Shown here: one piece after another, positions 53,191 through 62,987 of the stretch | Layout: the number at the start of each line of letters is the position of its first letter | Numbering within the stretch: position 1 is the first letter of the stretch | Assembly (NCBI GenBank): GCA_963771025.1 | Contig: CAVYRL010000003.1 | Span: 418,132-482,131 of the forward strand | Reading direction: 5' to 3' | Source of the DNA: Miltoncostaea sp963771025 | Lineage (GTDB): Bacteria > Actinomycetota > Thermoleophilia > Miltoncostaeales > Miltoncostaeaceae | DNA: 64,000 nucleotides | Translations under genes and position numbers: made by a program | Notes under the pieces: generated by a model | Databases searched by the model: none | What the model saw: the letters and a program-made list of their open reading frames with translations, nothing else | What the model was told of the DNA's origin: nothing

Positions 53191-53439
53191 GCTCTCACAA
53201 CCCGCGAGCCACCGTTTTCGGTCCCGACCCTCCCACGCCCCGTGGCGGGAGACCACACCGTCGCCCTCAGCACCTCACTCGGCGCAACGAGGGTTCGGCG
53301 GCACGAGTGGGGGTAGCCCGGCTCCGGCGGGCACAGGGGCAGGAGTCAGGGCGGCCGCGGGCGGCAATCAGGGGGTGATCGGCCGCCTCGTGTCCGACGC
53401 CGTCCCGGCGGTGCGGACCGCCGCCCGGACCGCCCGCCG

Positions 53440-53574
53440 GCGCTCGCGCTGAGGCAGTTCCACGCCTGCCGCGCGCACCTGCGACGGGAACTGGCGATCC
53501 AGGTCGGCCCGGAGACCCGCGCCCTCTACACCAGGATCCTGCAGGCCGAGGCACCGGCCTCCGCGTCCGCGTGA
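53440..53574 (+). pseudogene. BTAD-domain remnant of a SARP/LAL regulator
   Basis: The frame ALALRQFHACRAHLRRELAI continuing to QVGPETRALYTRILQAEAP and a stop matches the last 45 residues of the two giant regulators nearby (ALRQYHACRSILRREL and SPETRALYQMIL in the 59442 gene). Nothing upstream belongs to the protein. It is the 3' scar of a third regulator copy or of a rearrangement. Confidence 0.75.
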
Positions 53575-53602
53575 GGCGGCATCCGAGCCCGTGCGACAGC
53601 CC

Positions 53603-55345
53603 TCACCCGCGCATCGCCGCGACGAGGAGTCTCGGCACGCGCACCACCGAGGGCCGCAGGTACAGCTCGGTCAGGGCGCGGGTGATCCCGAGCGCGTTCT
53701 TGTTGGAGGGGAAGACGATGGGCTTCGGAGAGATCCGGAACGGGCCCTCGAAGACCGTCTTCTCGATGCCATCGAGCATGAAGGTGTTGTTCGAGAAGCC
53801 GAGGCCGCTCTCAGGGTCGGCCAGCGTGCCGCCGGGGTAACCGCCCCAGGGCGTGGCGAACATCAGGTACGCGAGCCCGGCGAACTGATTGATGCTGATC
53901 GTCCCGTAGCGAAGCCTCTCGATCGCGTTGTCGAGCGCCGTGGCCACCGGGCCGGCCGTGCGCTGGCTCGGGTGGACGATGACGGTCGCCGCGAGCGTGC
54001 CCGCCAAGCGCTCGTTGGCGAAACGGGTGGCCGCGTCGAGGAACCGGACGGGGTCCCCCTCGTCGAGGCTCGTCTCGGCGGTGACCGGAAGAAAGTTCTC
54101 CTGCTCGAAGAGCTCCGGCCGGCTGTCGGGATCGGTGTCGCGAAGAAGCGTCCACGGCAGGCAGCCCGGCGCCGCTCCGGCGGGCTCACCCACCAGCTCC
54201 ATGTACCGCGCGATCGCGCCCTCGTAGTAGGCGGGCCGGGGAGGGACCGCGGCGAGGAAGCCGCGCAGGAGCTCGAGGAATCGCTCGCGCTGGGGCCAGG
54301 AGCGCGCGGTGACGATCACCTTGGGGCAGATGCAGTTGAACGAGCCGTTGCTGACGATGGACCCGGCCAGGTTCTCGGCCTGGAACCGCAGGTCCTTCTC
54401 CGACCACGTCCCCGGCACGACGATCCAGGGGGTCACGTTGCCGAGCTCGGCCACGAACTCCTTGTCGAGTGCGGGCCGGCCCTCGTCGCGTCGCCGCTCG
54501 GCCTCCTGAGGGTCATCGCCCCAGACCATCCTCTCGAAGGTGGCCACCGATCCCGTGAGGTGGACCCGACTCACCCGGGCGTCCCCGACCGCCGCGGCGC
54601 CGAGGGCGGCGTCGCCCGAGACGATGCGCAGATAGCCCTCCTCGACCAGCGGGCCGAAGACCCGCCCCCAGACCGCAGCGAGCGTGGCGAAATGAGGGTG
54701 CAGCTTGACGAGCGTCGCCCGGCCCTCGAGCAGGATCTGCCCGAGCAGGTCGCCGGCGGCGATGAACGAGACGTTGCCGGCGCCGAGGACGACGCTCACC
54801 CCAGGCGCGCGCGAGAAGATGGCACGCCCGACGTGATCCGGCAGGTTCTCGCGCGTGATCCCCTTCTGCATGACGACCTCGGCGCGAAAGCCCTTGAAGG
54901 CGACCCCGTCGAACAGGCCCTTGGCCGGCACCACCCGCACCCGCACCCGACCGGCCGCGTCAACGCGCGGCTCGCCCGGCAGCTCGGGCCGGCCCCGGCG
55001 CGCGGCGGACTCGAGCGTCCCGATGACGAGTCGCAGATAGCGGGCGGCGGCCATCGGCCCGAGGGCCTGCTCCTCGCCGGCCCAGGGGCCCTTTGACGCG
55101 AGGCCCTTCGCCGCGCAGGCAAGGGCCGTCCACTCCTCGGCGTCCGCCCCGAGGCGGTCGAGGCATGCGCGGGCGAGGCCCGCCCGCTGGGCCGCCGTGA
55201 GCGCGGCCAGCCGCGGCGCGGCCGCCGCGAGCTCCGAGAGCGGGCCATCCACCTCTTGCTGCCAGCGAGATGCGGTATCGGTTCCCACGTCGTCCCCCTG
55301 TCCTTGTGATGTCGGCCCCGGGCCACTGCGTTGCCCGTGAGACAC
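53603..55345 (-). CDS. Aldehyde dehydrogenase superfamily protein
   Basis: A protein of about 560-580 residues. The catalytic cysteine region is SNGSFNCICPKVIVTARSW, the preceding strand VPGTWSEKDLRFQAENLAGS, the nucleotide region GVSVVLGAGNVSFIAAGDLL with VKLHPHFATL, and the late motif FATPWGGYPGGTL. It is longer and more divergent than ordinary aldehyde dehydrogenases and may act on acyl-CoA or long-chain aldehydes; the substrate is unknown. Start is uncertain: GTG 55343-55345 follows AAAGGAGGGT very closely, while GTG 55286-55288 has GGGGGACGAC upstream and begins nearer the conserved part. It lies 28 bases downstream of the LAL-SARP regulator, same strand. Confidence 0.8.
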   Translation of the reverse strand: MSHGQRSGPGPTSQGQGDDVGTDTASRWQQEVDGPLSELAAAAPRLAALTAAQRAGLARACLDRLGADAEEWTALACAAKGLASKGPWAGEEQALGPMAAARYLRLVIGTLESAARRGRPELPGEPRVDAAGRVRVRVVPAKGLFDGVAFKGFRAEVVMQKGITRENLPDHVGRAIFSRAPGVSVVLGAGNVSFIAAGDLLGQILLEGRATLVKLHPHFATLAAVWGRVFGPLVEEGYLRIVSGDAALGAAAVGDARVSRVHLTGSVATFERMVWGDDPQEAERRRDEGRPALDKEFVAELGNVTPWIVVPGTWSEKDLRFQAENLAGSIVSNGSFNCICPKVIVTARSWPQRERFLELLRGFLAAVPPRPAYYEGAIARYMELVGEPAGAAPGCLPWTLLRDTDPDSRPELFEQENFLPVTAETSLDEGDPVRFLDAATRFANERLAGTLAATVIVHPSQRTAGPVATALDNAIERLRYGTISINQFAGLAYLMFATPWGGYPGGTLADPESGLGFSNNTFMLDGIEKTVFEGPFRISPKPIVFPSNKNALGITRALTELYLRPSVVRVPRLLVAAMRG

Positions 55346-55373
55346 ACCCTCCTTTCAGGCTCTTACGCCCCAG

Positions 55374-58300
55374 TCACGAAGCCGCTCCGGCGAGCGCAGG
55401 GGGCTCGATGGGTCCGAGGAGCTGGCGGTAGATCGCCTGGGTCTCGGGGCTCGGCTCCACGCCCATCTCCCGCCGCATGACCGTCCGACAGGCATGGAAC
55501 TCACGCAATGCCAGAGCCCGCTCCCCGGCGCCTTCATAGGCCAGCATCATCTCCCGTCGCCACTCCTCGCGCTCGGGCTCCGCAGCGATCAGCCGTTCGA
55601 ACCGGACGATCGCCTCCCGGGGCCTTCCGAGCATGACCAGGAGGCGGCCGATCTCGCCGGTCGCCTGGACGTGCGCTGACTCGCAGGTCCGCCTTCGCTC
55701 CCCGGCCCATTCGGCGTAGGGCCACTCGGGGAAGAGGGGGCCGGCGTAGGAGGCCTCGCATGCAAGGAGGCGCTCCAGACGGTCATCGGGGGCCTCGTCT
55801 CGACCAGGAGAGGCGAGGGCGAGAAAAACGTCGGCGTCGAACTGGTCCGCGTCTCCCATGACGACCTGATAGTTCTCGCCGGCGCTCACGACCGTCGAGG
55901 CCGGCGTGCCGCGCCGAAGCTCGGGCTCGAGTGCCCGGCGAAGGCTGTGCATCGTCACATGGAAGGCGCGCACGGCCCGGTCGGGGGGAAGGTCAGGCCA
56001 GAGCCAGTCAAAGAGCTCCTCGCGGTGCACCGGCCGCCCCGCGCACAGAAGGCTCGCGAGGAGCGCGCGCGCCTTCTCGCGCCCGAACGCGGCGCGCGGG
56101 ATGACCTCCCCCGCACGGACAACCCGGAATCCGCCGAGGCCCCGGTACTCGAGCGGTTCGCGAGACGACACGGGGGCGCTGACCCGCGACCGCCTGGCCG
56201 CGACGCGGACCTGCGGGTCTGAATCGCTGCGCAGTCGGGAGAGAGGCCCCTCGTCGGGAAGCCCTCCCGGGCCGATCGCCGAAGCGAAGCGCCGTCGGAC
56301 CTCCGGATCCGCTTCGAGGATCCGCCCGACGACCGCTCGGGTCACTTCTTCCCCACATGCGCTGAGAGCCCGCGCGACGAACGCATCATGCGAGGGATCA
56401 GAGATCGCGGTGAGCGCCAGCACAGCCGCAGCGTGCTCTCGCGCCTTGCCGGCCCAGAGGTCCACATAGCCGCCGTCCTCGCTCAGCCGCACCGCCTCGA
56501 TGGCCCGATCGTGTGCGTCGAAGACCCCGAGGGCCGCGACCTGAATGCAGGCGCGCGCGCGGTGCCAGGGCATCTCCAACTCGCCGGCGAGCCCGAGGGC
56601 CTCGCGGAGCAGCGACTCCGCGAGCACGCCCGAGCCGCCTCGGCGCGCCGCCTCGGCGATGTCACAGAGCGCGCTCGGCTGGTCCGTCTCCGGGCCCTGC
56701 GCGGCGATCGCCCGCCGCGCCGCCGCCGCAATGCGCTCGATCTCGCGCACGTCTCCGCGGCTCGCGGCAAGAGCGGCGGCGGGTGCCAGGAAGCGATACG
56801 CGTAGTGCGTCGAGGTGACGCCGTCCACGGGTTCTGGAGGAAGCGTGAGCTCCCCCTCCACTTCCTCGAAGCGCCCGAGGCCCGCCAGCGCCACCAGACG
56901 CAGCCAGGCGAGAGTTCGCCGGGCTCCCCCGAGCAGGCCCGCGCGCCGAGCACCCTCGGTCGCAAGGGCGGCCTCGGCGAGGGCCTCTTCATGGCGACCG
57001 ACGTCGTTCAGCACGATCGCCCGGAAGGCGGCCACGAAAACGGCGAGCGTGCTCGCGTCGGAAGTTCCAACCGTTTCGAGGTTTCGGCGCAGTGCGCCGA
57101 GCGTGTCGATCGCGCGCTCGGGAGAACCGTCGGGGTAGTCCAGATAGAAAGCCCGCGCCGCCGTCGCGAAGGCGCCGAGCGCGCGGTCCGACCCATCGCG
57201 GTCACCCAGGGCGGCGGCGATGCGCACCTCTGCCTGGCGGCGACGGCCGGCCCATGCCTCGCCGGTCGCGATCATGACCCCGGCAAGGCGGGCCATCCTC
57301 GCCGCGGGGTCGATCATCGCGAGGAGCGGCTGGGCGATGGCGACCCGATCACGCACCGCGGTCCCCGCCGCATTCATGCTCTGCCAGAGCCGGACGAGCG
57401 CCGTCGAGGCGCGATCGTGATCGCCGCGGGCCACCAGCTCCCTGATCGCCAGCTCGAGTGACGCGAAAGACGCCTCGAGCGCGCCACTCCCGAAGTCCAG
57501 CACCGCGCTGGCGAGGATGAGGCTTGGCCGATCACCCCACTGGTCGCGAGGGATGCGCTGAAGCCAGCCGGCGAGCTCGTCCCCCTCGGGGCTCAGCGCG
57601 ATCTCCTCGGCGACCGGTTCGAGGATCTCCACTGCACGGGCGAACTCACCGGCGTCGAGGAGATGGCGCACGGTGGCAGGGAGGTCACCGAGCCGCGTCC
57701 AGGCCTCCGCGGCCCGCCGATGGAGCTCGCGGCGCTCGACGTCCGGCAGCTGACTGACCCGTTCTCGGAGCAGCGCCCGCAGCAGATGGTGGTAGCGGTA
57801 CCACTCCCCGTCCGCGTCCACGCGGCTTACGAACAGCTGCTCGGCAGCCATACGGCGGAGAACCGCGATGGCATCAGGGTCGTGCGCGACGGCCTGCGCC
57901 AGTTCGGGGCTTACGCGATCGAGGATCGACAGGGCTTCGATGACGCGTCGCTCCTCGGCGGGGAGCCCGTCAAGTACCTCAACGGCCAGGTACGCGAAGA
58001 GCTGCTCGAGCGAGGACGCAGAGGCACTCGCCGCAGGGTCGCGATGACGCGCCGCGAGCATGAAGCCCGCGGGCCAGCCCTCGGTGAGATGAAGGAGGGC
58101 CTCTACCTCTTTCTCTTCGATCGACGGGGCCGCCCGTTCACAGAGGGCTCGGGCGTCGGTGAGATCGAGGACGAGGTCCGGCTGACGGATCTCGACGACC
58201 TCGCCACGCATCCTCAGGCGACCGAGAGATAGAGGTGTCGAGGTCCTGGAAATCAGCACGATGTGGACCGGGGGAGGCACGTCGCCGACGAGGGCCTCCA

Positions 58301-58742
58301 CGACTCCCCAAGACTCGTATTCGACGAGCACGTGGACGTCGTCGAGGACGAGTAGGAGTTTGTCCGAGACCGTTGCGTCCAGCTCGTTCGCAAGAAGCGT
58401 CCCAAGCTCGTCGCCGTCGCCGGCCAGGCTACGACCGGCCGCAAATCCGGGGACTCGTTCGTCAACTGCGGCAACGATGTTCGCGGCCAAGCTGGCGGGC
58501 GTGCGCATCCGCCGGTCGCAGGAGCACCACGCCCATGGCGAGTCGGAGGCTGAGACGGCCTGCAGGACGGCGGTGCTCTTGCCGAACCCCGCGCCCGCCA
58601 CCACCAAGGTCAGGGGTCCAGAGAGCCCAGCTTGGATCAGTTCGACTGGACCTCGGCGCTCCATCGCGTCCCGCGGAGGGCGCGGCGGCCGGATCCGGGA
58701 TCGCAGGACGTCCGTCGTCGGACGTCGCTTCGTTGGAGTCAC
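55374..58742 (-). CDS. Giant STAND-TPR transcriptional regulator with SARP (wHTH-BTAD) C-terminus, copy 1
   Basis: An 1122-residue regulator. The N-terminal MalT/LAL-type ATPase has Walker A GAGFGKST (residues 50-57) and Walker B LLLVLDDVHVL. A long helical TPR-like middle (about 330-860) follows. The end carries an OmpR-like winged helix (about 885-960: FGREKARALLASLLCAGRPV, then HREELFDWLWPDL) and a BTAD domain (PEWPYAEWAGERRRTC; ALREFHACRTVMRREMGVEP). Ligand binding or ATP hydrolysis should switch DNA binding. GTG start 58740-58742 without clear ribosome binding site. Divergent from its paralogue at 59442; the enzyme gene 53603 lies downstream in the same direction. Confidence 0.9.
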   Translation of the reverse strand: MTPTKRRPTTDVLRSRIRPPRPPRDAMERRGPVELIQAGLSGPLTLVVAGAGFGKSTAVLQAVSASDSPWAWCSCDRRMRTPASLAANIVAAVDERVPGFAAGRSLAGDGDELGTLLANELDATVSDKLLLVLDDVHVLVEYESWGVVEALVGDVPPPVHIVLISRTSTPLSLGRLRMRGEVVEIRQPDLVLDLTDARALCERAAPSIEEKEVEALLHLTEGWPAGFMLAARHRDPAASASASSLEQLFAYLAVEVLDGLPAEERRVIEALSILDRVSPELAQAVAHDPDAIAVLRRMAAEQLFVSRVDADGEWYRYHHLLRALLRERVSQLPDVERRELHRRAAEAWTRLGDLPATVRHLLDAGEFARAVEILEPVAEEIALSPEGDELAGWLQRIPRDQWGDRPSLILASAVLDFGSGALEASFASLELAIRELVARGDHDRASTALVRLWQSMNAAGTAVRDRVAIAQPLLAMIDPAARMARLAGVMIATGEAWAGRRRQAEVRIAAALGDRDGSDRALGAFATAARAFYLDYPDGSPERAIDTLGALRRNLETVGTSDASTLAVFVAAFRAIVLNDVGRHEEALAEAALATEGARRAGLLGGARRTLAWLRLVALAGLGRFEEVEGELTLPPEPVDGVTSTHYAYRFLAPAAALAASRGDVREIERIAAAARRAIAAQGPETDQPSALCDIAEAARRGGSGVLAESLLREALGLAGELEMPWHRARACIQVAALGVFDAHDRAIEAVRLSEDGGYVDLWAGKAREHAAAVLALTAISDPSHDAFVARALSACGEEVTRAVVGRILEADPEVRRRFASAIGPGGLPDEGPLSRLRSDSDPQVRVAARRSRVSAPVSSREPLEYRGLGGFRVVRAGEVIPRAAFGREKARALLASLLCAGRPVHREELFDWLWPDLPPDRAVRAFHVTMHSLRRALEPELRRGTPASTVVSAGENYQVVMGDADQFDADVFLALASPGRDEAPDDRLERLLACEASYAGPLFPEWPYAEWAGERRRTCESAHVQATGEIGRLLVMLGRPREAIVRFERLIAAEPEREEWRREMMLAYEGAGERALALREFHACRTVMRREMGVEPSPETQAIYRQLLGPIEPPALAGAAS

Positions 58743-58871
58743 GCGATGCCCGTATCGACGTGGGCCCGACCGCGTCGCTCGGAATCGAGTGGCCGACGTC
58801 GAGCCCGGAGCAGATGCCCGCTCATGGTGTGACCGTACGAAGTCGCGATGACCCAGGCAAGGCTATGGCAA

Positions 58872-58890
58872 CCGTAAGAGATCCCGTAAG
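58872..58890 (+). promoter_or_regulatory. CCGTAAG direct repeat, candidate SARP operator
   Basis: CCGTAAG at 58872-58878 and again at 58884-58890, a 12-bp period, located between the two divergent regulator-side genes and 65 bases before the start at 58955. The same pair with the same spacing occurs at 63975-63993. SARP regulators bind direct repeats of about one helical turn just upstream of the -10 box. Confidence 0.5.
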
Positions 58891-58954
58891 TGACCCGCAG
58901 GACGCCCTTCTTAGCCTCGGTCTCGCAAGGTCGGAGAACACGAGGAGACATCCG

Positions 58955-59287
58955 ATGTCGTCCGTCGCGATCGCCCCACGCACGCAGTCCACGTCGTGCA
59001 CCGTCCTCACCGAGGCCGATCTGTCGTCGGTCTTCACCGAGGCCGATCTGGCCGAGGGCCCGCTCACCCTGGCAGAGGCCCTGGAGGGCCGCCCCAGCGG
59101 CCTGCTGATCGACGGCGCCTTCGTCACGGCCCGCGACGGACGGACGCTGGTCGTCGAGGACCCGGCCAGCTTGGGCGCCATCTCCTCGGCGGATCAAGAT
59201 TGTCTTTGGAGTTCCCGCCCGATCGCGCCAAGGAGCTCCGCGTCCCGAGTGACCGAAACAAATCAGGATCACCCGGGCGTTGACTGA
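58955..59287 (+). CDS. Aldehyde dehydrogenase N-terminal fragment
   Basis: A 110-residue frame with GAGGAGAC before ATG 58955. After a Ser/Thr-rich start and the repeated phrase TEADLSSVFTEADLAEG it reads GLLIDGAFVTARDGRTLVVE, then DPASLGAI, the N-terminal strand pair of aldehyde dehydrogenases. Similarity then ends and the frame closes at 59285-59287. The rest of the enzyme is absent, so this is a truncated gene, but ribosome binding site and upstream direct repeat are intact and it may still be expressed. Confidence 0.6.
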   Translation: MSSVAIAPRTQSTSCTVLTEADLSSVFTEADLAEGPLTLAEALEGRPSGLLIDGAFVTARDGRTLVVEDPASLGAISSADQDCLWSSRPIAPRSSASRVTETNQDHPGVD

Positions 59288-59441
59288 CCTGTGCCTGACT
59301 CTCGCGTCGACGGCCACCCGGTCTATTGGCCTAGGTCGTGCGCTCGTGGGAATGGCGGGCGAACATCCGGAGCGACCAGGTTGGACGGGTCGCGCGCGAT
59401 GGTTGTCAGAAAGAGACAAGTACCTCAGACTCCAAAGCCAG

Positions 59442-62400
59442 ATGCGCAGCGGCATCCTTCTCACGCGTCTGCTCCCACCCCGCTTGCCTCCGGACTGCCT
59501 AGAGCGGCCCGCGCTGACGGACCGAATTGCCGCGGGCATGGCGGGTCGCCTGGTGACTGTTCTCGGCGGGGCCGGCTATGGCAAGAGCACGGTCGTGGCT
59601 CAAGCGCTGGCTGACTATCCGGGCCCCGGTGTGTGGGTGTCGTGCGACGAGCGCCTCGGCGGGGCGCCTGACCTTCTCTCGCATATCGCTGCAGGGATAG
59701 AGCACGAGGTGCCCGGCTTCGGTACGCGGCTGAACTTCGACGGGCCGCTCGGCCACCAGGTAGCCGGTCTCTGCAATGAGGTGGTGGCCACTGTCTCCGA
59801 CGATCTGGTGGTAGTTCTGGACGATGTACACCTGCTCGACCCGGAGGCAAACGAGGCGGTCCGCGAACTGGTGCGCGACCTGCCCCCGTCGGTGCACCTC
59901 GTGCTCGCCGGGCGAGCGCCGCTGTCGTTCGCGCTCGGCAAGCTCCGCGCCGGACAACTCCTCGCGGTCAGCGAGTCCGAGCTCGCCCTCACCGATGCCG
60001 AGCTGGCCGATCTGTGGCGGGCAGGCGGCGGCGCCGACGACGACGCCACGCTTCGACGCGTGCGCGAGCGCACCGAGGGATGGGTGACGGGCGTGATCCT
60101 GGCCGCGCAGGCCGGTGGCGCCGATTTCGAGCGGCGGGCCGACGCGGCGCATCTGTTCGACTACCTCGCGGAGGAGGTACTAGTCGCCCAGGCCCGCGAG
60201 GTTCAGGATTTTCTTCTCCAGACGGCAATGTTCGAGCGGTTCTCACCAGAACTCGCCTCTATCGCGACGGCCGTCGACGCTCGACCGATCTGCCGCGAGC
60301 TGGTCGAGCGGCACCTCTTCACGATCCGCCTCGAGGCGGAGGGCGAGTGGTACCGGTACCACCATCTCTTCCAGGCGTTTCTGCGCCACCGAGTCGGCGA
60401 GCTCGAGCCTGATCGTGTTCCTGAGCTTCACCGTCGGGCCGCGGCGGCATGGGTCCACGCCGAGCAACCGGCCGAGGCAATCGATCACCTGCTCTCGGCG
60501 GGCGACCTGGAGGAGGCGGCCGACCTGGTGGACGAGGTCGCCGACGAGATGCGCCTTGGGCCGCAATCGCGGCTGCTGTCGCGGTGGATCTCCGCCCTGC
60601 CCGAGCACCTCTACGCCGGCCGTCCCGCGCTGACGCTCGCGCGCGCGATCTCGGCCTTTGCCGAGGGCGACCCGGAGGCGGGATTCCTGCTCCTCGATGC
60701 TGGCATCGACGACTTCCTCAAGGTCGGCGACCACGAGCGCGCGGCCGCTGCCTTCTTCACTCTGATCTACACCCAGCTCAGCAGCGGGACCCGCCAGCGC
60801 CACGCCATCGACGTCGGCTACCGGCAACTGCCACGCATGGACCAATCCGCCAAGCTCCTGCCGGCCTCGATGGTGTTGATGGCGTCTGAGCTCGGGTGTG
60901 CGGCCCGGTATGACGAGGCCGACGCGGTGCTCGGCCAGATCCTGCATCTTCGGATGCCCAGCATCGACCCGCTTGGCCAGGGATATCTGGCCTCAGCGCG
61001 AGCGTTGTTCATGGATCATCCGAGGGGGCGGCCGAAGCAGGCTCTCGCCACGCTGGAATGGGTGATTGAGCTCTTCCAGCGCAACGAACGGTTCGACGAG
61101 CTCGCCTACATCCTCGCCCTTCGCTGCTACCGGGCGATCATCCTCAACCAGCTCGGGCGCTACGACGAGGTGCTCAGCGAACTCGATGCCATCGTCGCGA
61201 CGGCCCTGCGGCGCGGCATCGAGGGCGGGGCGGACCGCGTGCTCAAGAAACTGCGCGCCGTCGCCCTCGCCGGGTTGGAGCGATGGGACGAGCTCGAGGC
61301 GGTCCTCGCGCTCGGTGAGCCCATCGACCAGATGCTCGGCTCCTCGTACGGCTACCGCATCCGCGCGCCTGCCGCCCGCCTCGCCGCCCATCGCGGGGAC
61401 ACCGAGATGGTGGCCTACCACGCGCGGGTGGTGATGAACTACGTCGAGGCCTTCGGCTTCTCCTTCGACACGCCCGGATGGGTATGCGATATCGCTGTAG
61501 CGGCGTGGCAGGTAGGACTCGAGGACGACGCCCGCCGCCTTCTCGAGCACACCGTCGCGGGCGCTGAGCGGGCCCAGAGCCCCTGGGCCCGAACGCGCGC
61601 GGAACTCCTTGGAGCGGTGGTTCGGATGGGCGAGGATTCCGACACATCCCTCTTGTCGGCTCTCGAGCTAACCGCCGAGTGGGGTTTCGAGGAGATATGG
61701 ACTCGCCGCGACCGGGCGCTAGCGACACCCCTTCTGGCGCGCGCAATCGATCGAGATATCGGGCCGCAGGGTCTTGCAGCGAACCTCGCGGTGCGGGCTG
61801 GGGGCGAGGTTCTCGCCGGTTGCGCGGATCTGCTGGCAGCGGGGCCCGCCGCCGGACGGGCGCGGTTGCTCGCGGCGCTCGACGTGGCCGGCGCCGCGGA
61901 TCCGGAGACCCGCGAGCGCCTGGGTGAGCTGCCGGATCGCGTCGATCCCGGCGCGGGGGTCGACGAGCGTCCGAGCCGCCCACCACTCCGGGTCTCAGCG
62001 ATGGGCGGCTTCGTTGTGCGGCGCGGTGACGAGATGGTTCCCGTGTCCGCGTTCGGGCGCGAGCGGGCACGTGCCGTTCTGGGCGCACTGGTCTGCGCAG
62101 GCGGCCCGATCCACCGCGAGCAGCTGTTGGACTGGCTCTGGCCGGACCTCGACGTCGAGCGCGGGCTTCGTGCCCTCCACGTCACCCTCCACGGGCTGCG
62201 ACGTGCCCTCGAGCCGGAGCTCGGGCGAGGATCCGCGGGTCGGTCGGTGATCCGCTCGGAAGGCGAGGGATATCGACTTGTCCTCGCCGACGGCGACTCG
62301 ATCGACCTCGCGGGATTTCTCCAACTGGCCGAGGCGGTGCCGGGCGAGACCGCTCGCCAGGCGCTGAGCCGGCTCTCGACGGCCGAGCGCGCCTACAAGG

Positions 62401-62771
62401 GGCCGGTCTATCCGGAGTGGCCGTATGCGGATTGGGCGACCGAGCGCCGCAACGAGGTCGAGCGGGCCTACACCTCCGTGCTCGCGGACCTCGCTGGTCG
62501 CCTTCTCTCAGCAGGACAGTTCCGGGAAGCCCTCCTCCGCTACGAGCGGCTGCTCGCTATCGAGCCCGAGCGTGAGACGTTCCACCGCAGCCTGATGGTC
62601 GCCTACGCCGAAGCGGGCGAGAAGGCGCTCGCGCTCCGCCAGTACCACGCCTGCAGATCCATCCTCCGCCGGGAGCTTGGCGTGGAGGCAAGCCCCGAAA
62701 CACGGGCCCTTTACCAGATGATCCTCGAAGATCGCCCGGTCCCGGCGTCGGGTGTCGCCGTTCCCGCCTGA
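59442..62771 (+). CDS. Giant STAND-TPR transcriptional regulator with SARP C-terminus, copy 2
   Basis: About 1109 residues, same architecture as the 55374 protein. ILLTRLLPPRLPPDCLERPA leads to Walker A GGAGYGKST and Walker B VVVLDDVHLLD, then a TPR-like middle, an OmpR-like winged helix (VSAFGRERARAVLGALVCAG, REQLLDWLWPDLDVERGLRA) and a BTAD domain (PEWPYADWATERRNEVERAY; ALRQYHACRSILRRELGVEA). I start at ATG 59442, just before the conserved LLPPRLPP segment; the frame is open to a TTG at 59280, but the extra residues do not look conserved. The two proteins are clear paralogues. Confidence 0.9.
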   Translation: MRSGILLTRLLPPRLPPDCLERPALTDRIAAGMAGRLVTVLGGAGYGKSTVVAQALADYPGPGVWVSCDERLGGAPDLLSHIAAGIEHEVPGFGTRLNFDGPLGHQVAGLCNEVVATVSDDLVVVLDDVHLLDPEANEAVRELVRDLPPSVHLVLAGRAPLSFALGKLRAGQLLAVSESELALTDAELADLWRAGGGADDDATLRRVRERTEGWVTGVILAAQAGGADFERRADAAHLFDYLAEEVLVAQAREVQDFLLQTAMFERFSPELASIATAVDARPICRELVERHLFTIRLEAEGEWYRYHHLFQAFLRHRVGELEPDRVPELHRRAAAAWVHAEQPAEAIDHLLSAGDLEEAADLVDEVADEMRLGPQSRLLSRWISALPEHLYAGRPALTLARAISAFAEGDPEAGFLLLDAGIDDFLKVGDHERAAAAFFTLIYTQLSSGTRQRHAIDVGYRQLPRMDQSAKLLPASMVLMASELGCAARYDEADAVLGQILHLRMPSIDPLGQGYLASARALFMDHPRGRPKQALATLEWVIELFQRNERFDELAYILALRCYRAIILNQLGRYDEVLSELDAIVATALRRGIEGGADRVLKKLRAVALAGLERWDELEAVLALGEPIDQMLGSSYGYRIRAPAARLAAHRGDTEMVAYHARVVMNYVEAFGFSFDTPGWVCDIAVAAWQVGLEDDARRLLEHTVAGAERAQSPWARTRAELLGAVVRMGEDSDTSLLSALELTAEWGFEEIWTRRDRALATPLLARAIDRDIGPQGLAANLAVRAGGEVLAGCADLLAAGPAAGRARLLAALDVAGAADPETRERLGELPDRVDPGAGVDERPSRPPLRVSAMGGFVVRRGDEMVPVSAFGRERARAVLGALVCAGGPIHREQLLDWLWPDLDVERGLRALHVTLHGLRRALEPELGRGSAGRSVIRSEGEGYRLVLADGDSIDLAGFLQLAEAVPGETARQALSRLSTAERAYKGPVYPEWPYADWATERRNEVERAYTSVLADLAGRLLSAGQFREALLRYERLLAIEPERETFHRSLMVAYAEAGEKALALRQYHACRSILRRELGVEASPETRALYQMILEDRPVPASGVAVPA

Positions 62772-62781
62772 GCCCAGACAG

Positions 62782-62788
62782 CCGTAAG
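62782..62788 (+). promoter_or_regulatory. Single CCGTAAG element downstream of regulator 2
   Basis: One CCGTAAGTGG element, as in the second half of the direct repeats at 58872 and 63975, upstream of the SnoaL-like genes. Its partner half-site is not recognisable, so this is a weak candidate. Confidence 0.3.
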
Positions 62789-62987
62789 TGGGCTGGAAGG
62801 GGTGGCTCGTAGCGTCGTCGCCGAGCACGCCATCGTGTTCGCCCGGCGAGATAGGAGGAACAGAGCCGTGCAAGGTCAGCTGGAACTGCTGACACGGGGG
62901 ATGGACTCGGATGGGTATCGCGCTGCGCGCGATCGATTCTTGGACCGCTTCGCACGCCGGGCACATCTCAAGAACCGGAGGACGATC

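Noticed and set aside
59280..59441. Upstream TTG start for the second giant regulator
   Set aside because: Adds 54 residues with no resemblance to the family N-terminus and overlaps the preceding frame; kept as an alternative only.
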